Source: Albugo candida
Taxonomy: Eukaryota; Oomycota; Peronosporomycetes; Albuginales; Albuginaceae
Direction of reading: 5' to 3'
DNA length: 64,000 nucleotides
Assembly (NCBI GenBank): GCA_905220665.1
Contig: CAJNAR010000180.1
Span: 62,001-126,000, forward strand
A program made the position numbers and the translations under genes. Below, one piece after another: positions 12,474-24,504 of the stretch; the stretch's first letter is position 1, and each line of letters opens with the position of its first letter. The notes below the pieces were generated by a model that did no database searches, was not told the origin of the DNA, and worked only from the letters and a program-made list of their open reading frames with translations.

Positions 12474-14029
12474 TCTCTTTCGATAACCCCCCTCAAAATC
12501 AAAATATGAGTCAATACTTTGTGGTATTTGTTTTACTTGTGTGTTGATCTAGGCGTTCCAGTTTTGTTGAAGGGAGATGCATTATGAAGAATTCTGATCG
12601 ACATATGATTTATACAATAGAATGCTTTGACTACTAAATCTATCGTTGATTTATTGATTGGTTGAAAGGGTGTGTATTGAATGGGAAAGGTTATCATAAA
12701 CATATAAGTGGCAGATAAAATTATTTATAGCCTGTACACTCCTTATTCCCACCTACTGATACCTATCGACTCATTTGCATTGAAAGCTCCCAGCTGGATC
12801 GACATTTCCGCGCGAAATTCTTAGGCAAGCAGCTTATCGTTGTCGAAATCGCTATCAATTTCAACAGCCTAAAAAAACCGGTAAAGAAGTAATCATACAC
12901 AAATCATTGTGGCTGAACTCAACGCCCTTTTCTTGCACATTTGCATTTTTTTCGCTATTGGTAATTGTCATTGTGGTGGAATGAGTTTGGGAAACGGCAG
13001 ATGTTATCTAGGAAGTATTAAAGGGATTTCAACCCAAAGTCGCATGCATGAATGCTGTTGACTTACAACATCGCGCACTATTTCAAAAGCTTGGTCGTTG
13101 AATGACGTCATAGCGACGGATAGTCGCCCGTAATTGAATGTTTTCAATGTCTCGTGGACCACAAATCGACCATATTCCAACAGGAAGTTGTTAAGGTGGA
13201 GAATAGGCCTTGATCATGTAGCACATATGTGCTGTATAGGGTAAGGGTTATCCCGTTTAGGATGTGCCGCGCAATAATATGTAATCTCTTTGTTAGCATA
13301 ACTAAGGGGGGAGGGGTTATAAAATATATAAACATGTGAGGAGGGGGGGATGGGTTAGCAAAGAGGGGGTGGGGTCACCGGATAGCATCCCCTTTGAAAA
13401 CACAGTAATCCAAGATCCTCTGACAATCAGGGAAGAGGTAGGACATCAAGTTCACGCAATCATTCAACACAAATAGATTCTTCAGCTTTTAAATATATCC
13501 AAGCAGAATATAAAAAATGGATTTCTACCACAAAACTGTCGCCTCGCCAGATGCAGTTTTTGTCAATCAACAGGACATACTGCCAAGTGTTGCAGGTTGC
13601 GTCCTGCATCAAGTTCAACTTTTATCAAATCAATCAAAAATGATCAAATAAAATGAATGGTTGAAAGATGCATTGGGTGAGTTTACTAAAAAAAACGAGG
13701 GTGAATTTAGCATTTCCTTTTTCGCATGGGTAAGTAGGTGTGCTGTGTCGTATTTATTATAAACGTCGATGGATACGTAGTTATGTTTGTCTATTCAAGT
13801 CTGGCGTGTTTAAATCTACTTTTATCTTCATTTTCGGTTAGATCCTGCTGACCTATCTTTCGTAATTCTTTTTTCTTGCTCATTTTTTTTCTTTTCTCAC
13901 CGATTCATGCACTTCAGATGACACTCGACAGCTTCTATTTCTGCTGAGCAGTCTCTGAAGAGCCGGGAACATCGGATACGGGAGAAAAAAAGTCATTCAG
14001 TCTCCCAATTCCTACAGGAGTATGCAATA
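12474..14029. other. Intergenic, repeat-like; no gene
   Basis: No coding frame of interest. The stretch is AT-rich, with several homopolymer runs and one G-rich block near 13.3 kb listed separately. A G-rich motif just right of the MULE (reverse complement of 12484-12494) resembles the G-rich run at 13306-13320, which hints at older transposon debris. Confidence 0.4.
13306..13375 (+). other. G-rich tract with G-quadruplex potential
   Basis: The plus strand carries repeated guanine tracts. A run of six G's then four G's lies at 13306-13316, and four tracts of at least three G's lie within 13343-13374, separated by loops of about 2, 10 and 1 bases. Short AT-rich sequence separates the two blocks. 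This pattern could fold as a G-quadruplex in DNA or RNA. No function can be assigned from sequence. Confidence 0.45.
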
Positions 14030-14350
14030 TTAGCGAAAATTTACTTTCACCACCTTATCTTTATTTCCAAGCGTGAATGATGTGATCTTCTCGTGAAGAT
14101 TGCTATCGTCAGCTTCCTCACATGTATGACCGTCTGGAGGAATGAAGCAATTTTTGTTGGCTGGGAAAGCACCACAGGAAGGAACAGGCAGATTCACAAA
14201 CCAACGATGACTGGTGCCTCTAAGTGCAAAATTCATGATATTTGCTTCGACCTCGAAAATCATTGGTGCGCGGAGGGTAGATGCATTATCATATTCGGAA
14301 TCGATCAACAAATTTACCGAGCTTCGAAATCTGCATTTCATATATAACAA
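14030..14350 (-). CDS. Hypothetical protein fragment, 106 codons
   Basis: This minus frame contains a cysteine-bearing segment (SCGAFPANKNCFIPPDGHTC) and a charged C-terminus. A second minus frame upstream at 14523-14747 includes LIDRGSFQLAYDHQ. That loosely resembles the GxFxL module seen in the FN3 loci, so both could be scraps of one degraded extracellular protein gene. No intact domain is visible, and an 84-codon antisense frame covers the same bases. Confidence 0.25.
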   Translation of the reverse strand: MLYMKCRFRSSVNLLIDSEYDNASTLRAPMIFEVEANIMNFALRGTSHRWFVNLPVPSCGAFPANKNCFIPPDGHTCEEADDSNLHEKITSFTLGNKDKVVKVNFR

Positions 14351-14750
14351 GATGCATTTTTGATAGCCATAGCGTAGGGGGCAAAGAATGGAAAGCTTCT
14401 ACTGTGCTCAGACACTGACATCCTCTGCCGTTATCTCGCGCCAATAGCGCTTCTATTGCTGTAAAATCCGCGAATAGTATTGGTAAAAAAAAGCTCTCAA
14501 AAGTCATCATCTATAGATAAGACTATGCGCTGTGATTTTCCTCTGTATGATTTACACACCTTTGATGATCGTATGCAAGCTGAAATGAGCCCCGATCAAT
14601 CAATTTTGGGCGATGTGCAAGCTTATTATTATTTCCTGGAAGTTGATGTGACTTGATTTCGAGGTTAGGGGCTTCATATCTATTGATGCTTGGCGCTCCT
14701 GACAGGACTTGTTTATCCACAACAAGATGTATTTGCTGCTCCCACAAATA

Positions 14751-15232
14751 AAATTACTTTTATCCATACATTCAGATCCTGCAGCCCCTAATCGAATCTA
14801 TCGGAGCTTCATCCCATACCATTCGAGACGTTCTTTGCAAGCGATTGAGCACCATGAGAGGCATCTTTTGATGTCAAAATAATATCGACATCAGTGACTG
14901 TCTTACAAGTTCCACCAGTTTCATAGCTTCTTCTTTTCAGCCAATCCTTTGTGCAAGACAATCGTAGAAAAAAGCGTTTCATCTAGTGCGTTTACGATCA
15001 TGCTCCATAGATTGAAAGTAGGAGAAAGCAAGAGTTGAGCTGCTCAGGAGTATCCATACTAGATCTCTAGGTTACTTCGTAGGATCATCTGGCATATTAT
15101 AGGGCCATTAGAACGTAAGCTTGGTTGAAGATAAATTCTTATTCTTGCGAGTACAGAGTCATATATGGAGATACGGATGGAGTGAGTTTGGTGAGAGATT
15201 GCTGAGAGTTTCAAGAGTGTTCAGTCTTTCAG
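14751..15232. other. Spacer without recognisable gene
   Basis: No gene is recognised. The sequence leads into the 79-bp tandem repeat; an open plus frame from 15121 runs into the repeat but is repeat-derived. Confidence 0.35.
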
Positions 15233-15660
15233 AGGAGCATACGAAAAACAAGCTAAACCAGAGAGACTTTGACGAGAGTATGTTGAGAGTTCAAAATGTG
15301 CGTCGTGTTTCATATGAGCATACAAAAACCAGGACAAACCGAAGAGCTTTGCTGGGAGTTGTCGACAAGCTCGGAGTGTGTTGATTGTTTTAGGAGAGCA
15401 TACAAAGGGTATCATCCAATAAGGGTTTGAAGAGGCTTTGCTAAGAGATTGCTGACAAATTGCTAAGATTTCCGAACGTGTTCAGTCTTTAAGTTAAGCA
15501 TACAAAAAACGAGCTACACGAGAGAGACATGGGAGAGCGTTTGTTGAGAGTTCGAATGTGCTCAGTGTTTCAGATGAGCATACAAAAAGCAGGACTACAA
15601 AAGAGAGTTTGCTGAGAGCTCGGAGTGTATTCAGTGTTTGAGGACAGAGAAGAAAAAGCA
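15233..15660 (+). repeat. Diverged ~79-bp tandem repeat
   Basis: A recurring segment of the form GAGCATACRAAAAxC followed by AGCTAAACCAGAGAG-like sequence, then GCTGAGAGTT and a GTGTTCAGTGTTTCA-like block. Clear anchors start at 15238, 15317, 15395, 15498 and 15577, with a weak sixth near 15645. Spacing is 79, 78, 103 and 79 bp, so one unit carries an extra ~24 bp. Units are moderately diverged. Open plus frames such as 15121-15384 are by-products of the repeat. Confidence 0.7.
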
Positions 15661-16060
15661 AGAGATATCAAAAAAAGTATAAAGAGCCTTTGCTGAGAGA
15701 TTCAGAGAGATTGAAGTGTTTCAAGTGTTGTTTCAGGGAATGTACTAAAAGCAAGACAAAGCAGAAAGAGTTTCGAGATGCTTTCTGGAGCGATTGTTTA
15801 GAAGTTGGACTGTTATCAGTGTTCCAGGAGTGATACCGCTTCTGTCGAAATTAGAAATTAGAGAAGTGATAGCCGGGTCTGTCGTTTACTATTAGCTACT
15901 CTAAGCATTATTCCAACTACTCTTGGAGTAATTTCACCCGCATTACTCCTATTAGTAGCATGACTAGCATTTGTAATCTCATAAGACATCAGCTAAAATT
16001 TCCCTGAATCTTCTCGGAGAATTATACCGATGTAGTGTCCCTAGATAGAATCAGGATAGT
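15661..16060. other. Spacer between two repeat arrays
   Basis: No gene is seen. Degenerate echoes of the 79-bp unit (GCTGAGAGATT, TTTCAGGGA) fade out by about 15.8 kb. Confidence 0.35.
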
Positions 16061-17400
16061 TTTATGCGAAACAAGTGATATCTTGTTAGAAGATGCGATG
16101 ACAACAAGCAAATTATTCCGTGTGTTCCAAGCTTTGTTTGCATGATTTATACATGAAAAAATGTCATCGAAGATACATGTTTCTAATTACATTTTTTTTT
16201 TCGTTACATGAAAGCTGTGTGGGCTACACATTACCAAGAAACGCTTCCAGTCACAGGTAGAATTTTTTGAAGACGACGTAAATCGCACTATACGAGGTCC
16301 CCCAGCCACATTTTGAGGTGGGGCTTATTTGTTCATTTATCCACTCGAAGAGAAGCAGAAGACTGCTGAAGCAGCGGAAATGGATACTCTGCAGGCAGTT
16401 GGACATTACTGAACGACGACGTTCTCAGGGATCTCGTATTTTGGTATTTCCGGTACATACTGCCTGCTAGAAGTTTTCATGAGCAGGAATATATGAACAC
16501 AGTTTATGCAACTCAGTTTCTATAATATTTTGTAACCATGTTACCTACTTCATCCGCGTTCCTGGTAGTGAAAGTGATATCCTTGTAGTAGATGCGAAGT
16601 CAACAAAGACTAGCTTTCTAGTGCTTGAATTTGAAGCTTTTGGAAGAAAGCCTTGTTTGTCAACGAATTTCATAGTGCAGAAGACTTTATTCTACTACTA
16701 CCTTAATGGGCTTGGATTATCAGACACCGTTTCTGCTTCTCGATTTCCATTATCTTTTCAAAGCATGCTTCCTACCTCATAGTTCTTAACAGAAGAAAAG
16801 AATATATTTGTAGTAAATGCAAAGTCAAGAAACGGAATGTTCATTGTATCTGTGAAAAGCGTTTTCGAGGAAGACTTCGACCTGAGGAACGGCTATTATT
16901 TGAAACATTTGATACTACTACCAGTTGTATGGAAATGGACTTCCGGATTTCGGCATCTCACTTTCCACAATGTTTCGGAATCATGTTACCTACATCACAG
17001 CAGTCAAAGCGATATCTTTGTAGTGGATGCGAAGTCACAAAATGAACGGTAATTGAAGTAGGTTGAAGCTTTTGCGAGAAAGTTTTGTACCATGTGGGAA
17101 ACATGAATCAACCCACAATTGTGTAGATTTGGACTATCGGAACACCGTTCCGGTATCCCATATTTCGATCCAAAGACCTCACTTGTAAAAAAAGGGATAT
17201 CTGTTCAGTAGATGCGAAGTCAAGAAACTGAATGTAAGTTGTGGTAGTTCGAGGCCTCTGTGAGAAATACTTGCTGGTACAAGAGTGCTATCCTTTGGCC
17301 ATCATGCTACTTCTACCTCAAGTCGAGTTGTGACGTTAAGTGGAATTCTATGAGGTGCTTCTCCTGAGTTTTCTATCAGATGCGAATAAACAAATCTATG
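16060..17400 (+). repeat. Diverged ~200-bp repeat array
   Basis: A block close to GATATCTTTGTAGTAGATGC followed by GAAGTCAAGAAAC recurs with starts near 16075, 16574, 16804, 17011 and 17196, giving spacings of about 499, 230, 207 and 185 bp. Other blocks recur between them: GAAGCTTTTGxGAGAAAG (16635, 17075), a TTxGGCATCTC segment, and ATGxTACCTAC. The array is degenerate and non-coding. Relatives lie in inverted orientation at 24.5-25.1 kb. The open frame 16837-17052 (+) is repeat-derived. Confidence 0.65.
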
Positions 17401-17589
17401 GTCCGATATAAATTGGGATGGAACGACTTTCATAGCTGATGGATAGATGGTGAATCCTGATATGTCCTTTTAAGCGGATGAAATAGCTCTTGGTTGTTGG
17501 TATTTGAAGTCTCACATCCATGGCGCTTGATTATCGTATTGATTCACATCGCTTTGATTACAAATGTTAGAGATGGCAGTATCAGATGA

Positions 17590-18190
17590 TTGAAGTCAAC
17601 AATCAATGCAGCGTTATACGTTTTCCATGGCCCAGTGAGAGATCTTGATTATGAAGACGGTCGAACGAGGTCACGTTACATAAATCCATCCAACCTTGCC
17701 ACTTCAGTAGCATGGACACCTTCTTTTGGCACAGCTATCCACGGGTTGCATTTTATCGCTTGGTGTAATGAGGAAGACGATCTCACTATGTGATAACCTT
17801 TTCGATACGAATGAGGTAAGTTACGTCAACGAACATCCTTGCCACTATTTTCGAACTAAATGTTACTTATTTGGACAGTACTGGATTCACTGTCATCTTT
17901 GCGGATGCGTTTCTTAAAGCGCTTGTACCTACACGAGACTCTGTTTACTTTGGCCAAGCCTTTATGATCCTAGTTCGATCGTTCATGAAGCTGCGTCAAT
18001 TACAGGACGGTATCAAATTTTATGGCCTCGTTTTGCTTGAAAGTGTCGCCAAAAATCAGTTAATGCCTACAATGAAAAAGCAACCTCGGCAATGTACTTG
18101 TATGAAAGAGATTTCCCCGATCAATATGAAGCGCACTCATTCAATGTATTTTATGGTAAAAGACAACGTCAAAATTGAGAGGAAGTGAAG
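17590..18190 (+). CDS. Hypothetical gene fragments
   Basis: Two overlapping plus frames: 17590-17793 (67 codons) and 17871-18188 (105 codons). The first includes NLATSVAWTPSFGTAIHGLH. The second has a hydrophobic region around residues 24-37 and a lysine-rich tail. An intervening GAATGAGGTAAG resembles a splice donor, so the pair could be exons of one gene. I recognise no family. Confidence 0.3.
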
Positions 18191-18830
18191 ACGATCGGAC
18201 ACGCATCATCTCGGAAAAACGGGAAAAAGCAACGTTGGTGGTGATGTCCTGTAAAGCACTGCCTCCCATGCTGTAGCATCGGACTAGATGTAAGAGCATA
18301 GAAATTGCAGCGCTTTGCTTGAATAAGATGTAATGCTCACAAGATACTACAGAAAACTGCCGGATACTAACAAGCAGAAAGCACGTGTCAGCAGCTGGTG
18401 GCTACTTGACCCAAGTCAGCCGCTTTTTTGTCGTGAATGAAATCATCGCACAGAAAGCTCTTTGGCTCATATGGCACGTCTACAAAATTTGCTACTGCCA
18501 AATGCTTGCTTAAAACCAATTGTGGGTTTGGATCTCATCATGAAATCATTCTCAATCGCCTATTCCGGAAAGTGGCAAAGTGGGAACGCGAAGCAAAATG
18601 TTTCCGATCATCAATTAGCATTCAAAAATCATTATTTTAAATAGTATGGGATTTCTCACGCCTTCGCAAAGACGACGACGAGGAGCGCACGAAATGTTCA
18701 AGTTTTTATCAAATATGGAATAACATGGAAAACGAAAGTTTATGTGGAAGTAAGCAGTAGATTCATCAGCTGAAAGTAATATTCAACCACAGGACAACTC
18801 GAATTTTATCAAAGTTGGATTAAGATCGTA
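18191..18830 (+). other. Possible gene remnant, unrecognised
   Basis: Two overlapping plus frames at 18437-18640 and 18462-18644 suggest coding sequence with a frame change. The second reads ARLQNLLLPNACLKPIVGLD, which looks protein-like. No family is recognised. It probably belongs with the duplicated segment that follows. Confidence 0.25.
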
Positions 18831-19920
18831 GTTGGCTTTGCGTGAGCGTCTGATGAGCGATTCAGTTTCGGAGAAACATTTTCAATTCTCGTAGATTTTT
18901 ATTTTTATATGGATCAAGCGTAGTAGTTAGTATGCGGAAGCGCTGCTAGCTGCATTGAAAAATGAACCGAGTCTCAAGAAAGCACACAAAGAGCTTTGCA
19001 ATTTGACCACTAGTGGACCTGCAAGATAATGAAAAGCCTTTCAACTTTATTGCTATCGGATGGAATATTCTAGAAATGACGCACTGGAAAGACAAACCGG
19101 TGCCCGAACCGATATTAAAAGCCATTCTCCACCTTATTGTGAACTGTATGGAATTGGATTTGAGTCTGAATGCTTGACGCGGATATTCAATCCTTATTAG
19201 TTCTCTGATCAATCTAAATTTCGTGAATCAATAGCCATCATATTTGTTCCATCTTTTGTTATCGTGTGATCACAAGCAATGACGGAAGGACTCAAGCTCA
19301 ATGGATTGTATTGGATTGCATTGATAGGATGCTGGTAGAAGTGACAACAACGTCATGTCACAGCTTTGATTGGTGTAACCGTGCTCTCATTATCTCCTTT
19401 ACGTTTGGATAGTAGCGCGGACAAAACCGTTTACGAAGCGCATGCTGAACAACTTCATTCTGGAATGCTTTGCCTCATGTAACTTAAACCTATAAGTCCA
19501 TTTACGAGCTCGAAACGTATAATGTACAGTAAGCAGCATTGCTGGAGCTTCATGAAAGCCAACAAAGTGGATTTGATGACCTCTTTGGTGCAAATAATAG
19601 CTTGTTCGACAAACTCAAAGCACTGGCGATACGTGTTCCTAGGCTCCATTCTGCAGATGCAACGAGCGCTTACCAGGTCAAGAGAATGTTTCAATTTCTT
19701 AAGACATCGCAACTGATATCTCACGTAAGCGCCTCGAGAAGTAATCAACAAGGCGCTTAAAACTGCTCATGAAGCTGCTTCCACACGAAGGAGTACACGT
19801 TATCGGTCTTCGTGCTTTCAAGGAAATTTCTATGAATGATCAGTCTCGTAGAGCATATGAAGAGTACGTGTCATGCATCGAACTTCCGAATAAGCTTGTA
19901 AAGCTCATGTCATAAGAAAA
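18830..19920 (+). pseudogene. Duplicated unknown gene remnant, copy A
   Basis: This segment is related to 33130-33960 in the same orientation. A 20-base block, TGTATTGGATTGCATTGATA, occurs at 19307 and 33657. Conserved peptides show that coding sequence was duplicated: QLYCYRMEYSRNDAL here and ELYCCRMYFARNDAL there; YCELYGIGF and YCEQYGIGF; GLKLNGLYWIALIGC and RIKLNKLYWIALIRC; VARTKPFTKRML and LARTKRFPKSML. The pieces lie in different frames with stops between them, so neither copy is intact as read. An open frame at 19539-19760 (FDDLFGANNSLFDKLKALAI) probably belongs to the same gene. The family is unknown to me. Confidence 0.6.
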
Positions 19921-20033
19921 ACAAAACGAGAGGAAGTAGAGAGTATGCTGGCATGAATTCGACTCTTTGCGAACAATTGTATCGTATCGAATTTAAAGTA
20001 TTTCAAGGAGCTATTTTGATGGATCACAATGCC

Positions 20034-23000
20034 TCATTGCGTTATTTGACACCTTATGCCAATTCGAAAAACAAATGAAATCTGATGCGCGGAATATCGG
20101 TCACGTATGTCGAGTGTCAGGTTCTCGTCAAACTCTTCCGCGCTATGGAAGGCCTTTAATTCATTCCAATTTTTTCTGCTCTTATATATGGAAGCTCCAC
20201 AACTGGTGACAAAAAGCACGCTGCGACGCCAACCCCAGACGCTGCCGCTAGGAATTGAAGACGGAAATTCAATATTGCGCCATACGTTCCTACCACAAGC
20301 CTCACGCCCACCGCACAAACGATTCCACCCAGTTTAGCGATAAAAGTCGATGCATTAAAGTAGCTGGGAAGATTCTAGGAAGGGTCAATACCTTTAAGGA
20401 TGGTCTTCAGCGAAACGATCTTCAGATGCTGCAGCACTTGTGACGGAATCTGTAAAAAGAGGCGAATTGGCACTCCATTCGATCTTATACTTTTGTGATG
20501 AAAGAGTTCCAGTTGTCATTTGGCCGAATTTCGGAGGTTTCCATTCAACGCCCAACGAAGAATCATCGATCATCGATGTCGATAGATTCTGAGGCCAAAT
20601 GGATCGCATCGCATGCGGCTGCACCCACATCGGCGTCTCATGGAAGCCAGCTTGAACAGTGACGATATTGACTGAAGCAGGCGACAAAGGCGATAGATCC
20701 GATACTTGCATGGAGCCCCAATCAGAAGCCGAGACTCCATCCTCCGATGGAAGGAATGTGATCAGCAAGTCTACATATACCTCTGAAGATGTATCGATTC
20801 CACTGGTGTCGTACAGAGCGATTCCCAAGCCTCCTTTGGAGTGATCATTCCGTGTTATCATGACACTACTGATGCCTGGTAGATCCATTAACGCCGGCTG
20901 AAGCACCAAGGCTTCCGAGCGGATGGGAATCGCCCGAGTCGATAGGGCCGGGTAATTACTAAACGATAAGCGAACGCTTGCCCGGCTGCGATCGTATCCG
21001 CCAAAGATGTCGCTTGGATTATCATTCTCTCAATTCGTTCGTGCGCCTGCAGAGGTACGGCTTGAGAAGGTTTTCTATAGACGACACTATTGATACAAAG
21101 ACGCGAGCATAATACCTCTTTGAAGCTTCCAATCCGACGATTAAAGTCTCAAATGTGTTTTCAGCAACAAAAGCGTCTCCTGATTCCGTCACAATTGCAG
21201 TGGAATCGGTCTCGTGGAGAATCCTGGAGCCCGTCTGCACACTTTGTAGGTCGAAATTCATGGATACATCCCACTGAATCAGATACTGAAAAACCTCACC
21301 ATTAACGCCGCCTCGATACGTCGACGCTTTCCATCGAACTAGTATCGCATCAGCTGCACAGGGAATCGCGACGACAGCGTTTGGAGGACTTGGGGTGTGA
21401 GGCTCTGTCCGAGGCAATACAGCGGTTGTGAAATTTCTCGTAAAGCCATGAGCATTCACAGCTGCAACGGAGATCATCAGATTTTGATGTGGAAGAGATA
21501 CTGCTTGGTCTTTGATCATCTCTGTCGTATTCACAATCGTTTGTGTGAGTTCAATGCGATCTCTGACAACTTTTACGCAAAAAACATCCGATAAAGATCT
21601 TCCACACATTTCGCGTTTGAATGGAGGAATTGGTTTGGAGAAAATCGATAGACTTCCAGTTGTATCGGTAGAGACGAGTAAGGCTGGCGATCGTATCAGA
21701 CTGAGCTCTGTAAAGGTGATTTTCCACACGCCACCGTACCGCTTACCCGCAAAGTACTTGGAGCGCTCGCGAATTGGCAAAATCGATACGTTGACGAGAT
21801 CGATGGTTGAAAAGCCTTCCAGAAACTCTTTCGCTTGTACTAAGTTACGTCGACAGAAATCCCCGAGGAGCTTATCTCTCCCGAATACTGAAAGTAGCAA
21901 GACCCATGACGACCAAATGCGGATGAAGGTAGATGAAAACACTTTGAATATCGGAAGGCTTCGATACGACAAGCGTTTTGGTCCACGAGGCGAAATCGAC
22001 TCGGAATTGGAATGGTATTTCGATATGACAGAGCCGCCTGAGAGAATAGGCTTCTTCCATGAGACCCGAAGTAATGAGGGAGCAATATTTTCTGCTTTGA
22101 GATCACGTGGACGTGACGGACATGATGGTTGAGAAAGAAGGACAGGTGTTGAGAACTGACTCGGACCATAGTCACTTCCGACACCGTTCCACGCTGAAAC
22201 GCGGGCATGATACGATACGCCGACATGTAATCCTGGGGTCTCGTATGTTCCGCGGCCTAGCGAATTGGATTCCAAGAGATTGAGCTTGTCGATGGTCACG
22301 CTTTTGTAACAATTGCTGCCGGTAAAAGCAAACTTTTTGGCGGAAATTGGGCGAGAAACAATTCCTCGAATTTGTTTCGATGCGAAAATCGATACGATGC
22401 GCTTAGTGTTACATTTCAGAAGCGGAAGATTCGATCCGATTTTGTGAGAGAAGCGATTTTGAATTGAACTCCGACGCTGAGGTGTGACGAATCCACATTG
22501 ATGGTTTCTTTTCGATACACAGCGATCTCGCCCATCGAAGGGAAAGCCTCAGACAAAAGCTGTTGGAAATGCACCGAGTTGATGGCATATGGGATCCAAT
22601 TCGTTCTTGATCCGTTTTATGCGACTTGGAAATGACCCTTTAGTCGTTCTGGTGGCGTCATGGAGAAAGCTGACGCTACTGTTCGATCACTCGTTATCTT
22701 GATCACTTGCTTTTCGAATCCATGTTGCACTTTGATCACAGTCACGGCCTCCATTTTCACATTATTTCCCTGCAAACTTTGGCGATTCGTTTCAACTTTT
22801 ACAGTGTCAAAGTCGGAGAAGAGATCCTTCTTGTCGATGGACACTCGAAGAAGAGGTCTGTCTTCAATGACTACGCCATTCGTATTGCTGGGCTTCACAT
22901 TTCGATACTGAAGGAACCATGAGACTTTATTCTCAGCTTCATATCGTCTCACATGATTGGATCCCGGACCGAATATTGAACGAGATGTAGCGATTGTTTT

Positions 23001-24490
23001 AGCCATACTTTCCGCATCAATATCCCATTGAAATGTCGCTGGAATGATTTTTGATTCATAAAGGAGAGACGAAAACGCCTTTCAGCGTATTACGATCTCC
23101 TGAAAGAAGTATCATCTGAGTCGTATAGCGCTGATACAAAACACTTTGCTCGAGTGATAGAGCACTTTGGGGTCCTGAAAGATCAATTCTTCCCATTGAA
23201 TCAAAATCCATACAATCCCATTCCATCTTGTACTTTGTCACAGGTGCGCCTCCATCGTCGTGCGTCGTGTCGAATGACACCAGAAGAGAGGATTTTGTAC
23301 TTGGCTGAGAGGATAGAGCGTTTTGGGGCTCAATAAAGAAGTATTTTGGCGGCGAAGAAGTCGTTGTTGGGATCACCAATCAAGGCGAAGGCTCTCCGGG
23401 AGTTTGGGAGTACCCGAACGAATTATACGCGAAAACCCGAACGAAATAAGTAGAGCCTCGGGTTAATGACCAGACGAAAGTTTCACACGGAGACACCTGA
23501 CAATATGTCATGGGATTCCTTACGTAATGGAGACTGCTTCCAGCCGATAAACTGAATTGACGAGTTTGGTCCCATGCGACTCGATAGTGAGATATGACGT
23601 CTCCACCGTTTGTAAACGGATGTGTCCAAAGGATGCGAATTGTGTCGGCAGACTCGACAACAGTTTGCAAACTGACTGGTTCCGATGGACGCTGTTGTAT
23701 CAGAGAGACTCGTTTTGGGAAAGCTGTGTGTGGAATACCACATCCCACCGAATTGCAAGCTGAAATACGGGCAGTATAATCGACTCCAGCGGTGAGATTC
23801 TCGAGAACAAACTGATTTGATGCGAGTTGTGTGCGTGATATTGTGATCATTTCGTATCGTCGAGGTCGTTTTAAAAAATATATTTAGTTATAAAAATAAG
23901 ACCCGAAACCGGGTGATCTAACTAAGTTCCAAGAAATGGTCGATCGAGCGTAAGAATTGGAGAAACGGAGTCGATGCGCCAAACTTGAGCGCTATCGATT
24001 GGATTTCCAGCAGCAGCCGCGTCATGTCGAAGGTACATTCCGATTTGCGCTGTTATCCCACTCACTTGTGGAGATCTATCGACCAGCTGTCAATTACCGA
24101 CTCTATTAGCTCCAATATGAGCTGGATTCAAATCATGTCCGACGTCGGTGAATAATGAAGCTGCACGTAGAGAATCGCTTCTAATACGAAGAGGAGACTT
24201 TTGTTGATCGGATGGAGCCTCTGATAATAATGTGATTGTCCATTCATAGCCACCAGCAAGTCTCTTATTCGATCGCTCAACATGGGCATCTAGAACCGTG
24301 GGTAAAGCTTTCAGGCTTTCTTCAAGAACTTGTGCCTCAACGTCAGCAGGAAGAGCTTGCGTAACAATGTTGGCTCCAAACTCGAGCTGAAATGTCCCGC
24401 GTACGATATCATTCGAATCGCCTCCTCCAATTGCCAGAATTTGTACTTCATTTCTCGCAATGAATTCCTAAAACTACTAGATTTTGTAGC
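20034..24490 (-). pseudogene. Large FN3-repeat protein gene, broken, copy B
   Basis: Read leftward from 24.48 kb. At least four FN3 domains are visible by their late-strand motif: GVDYTARISACNSVGCG, STYFVRVFAYNSFGYSQTPG, GVSYHARVSAWNGVGSDYGP and a weaker KRYYARVFVSIVS. Between them lie copies of another module, e.g. GTFQLEFG ... VLEESLKALPTV ... GGYEWTITLL (24.4-24.2 kb) and EFLEGFSTIDLVNVSI ... YGGVWKITFTELS (21.8-21.6 kb). I associate this FN3 plus module pattern with giant stramenopile surface proteins. In-frame stops sit at 24090-24092 (TGA), 23380-23382 (TGA) and 22617-22619 (TAA), and frames shift near 23.05 and 22.4 kb. The longest open parts are 21022-22299 (425 codons), 20394-20909 (171) and 23380-23850 (156). 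Copy A at 6.9 kb breaks at other points. Splicing could remove some breaks, but several fall inside conserved strands. Confidence 0.8.
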
Positions 24491-24504
24491 TCCGTATGGT
24501 GTAA

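Noticed and set aside
15233..17400. CRISPR array
   Set aside because: The repeats are long, diverged and lack short unique spacers. The genes in the window are eukaryotic.
21512..22132. 206-codon plus-strand open frame
   Set aside because: It is antisense to FN3 domains that are clear on the minus strand. Its composition (Arg/Ser-rich, no motifs) is typical of a shadow frame.
20034..24490. Stop-codon reassignment as the reason for stops in the FN3 gene
   Set aside because: Both TGA and TAA interrupt this gene and TAG interrupts the BOP1 remnant, together with frame shifts. A changed genetic code would not explain all of these.
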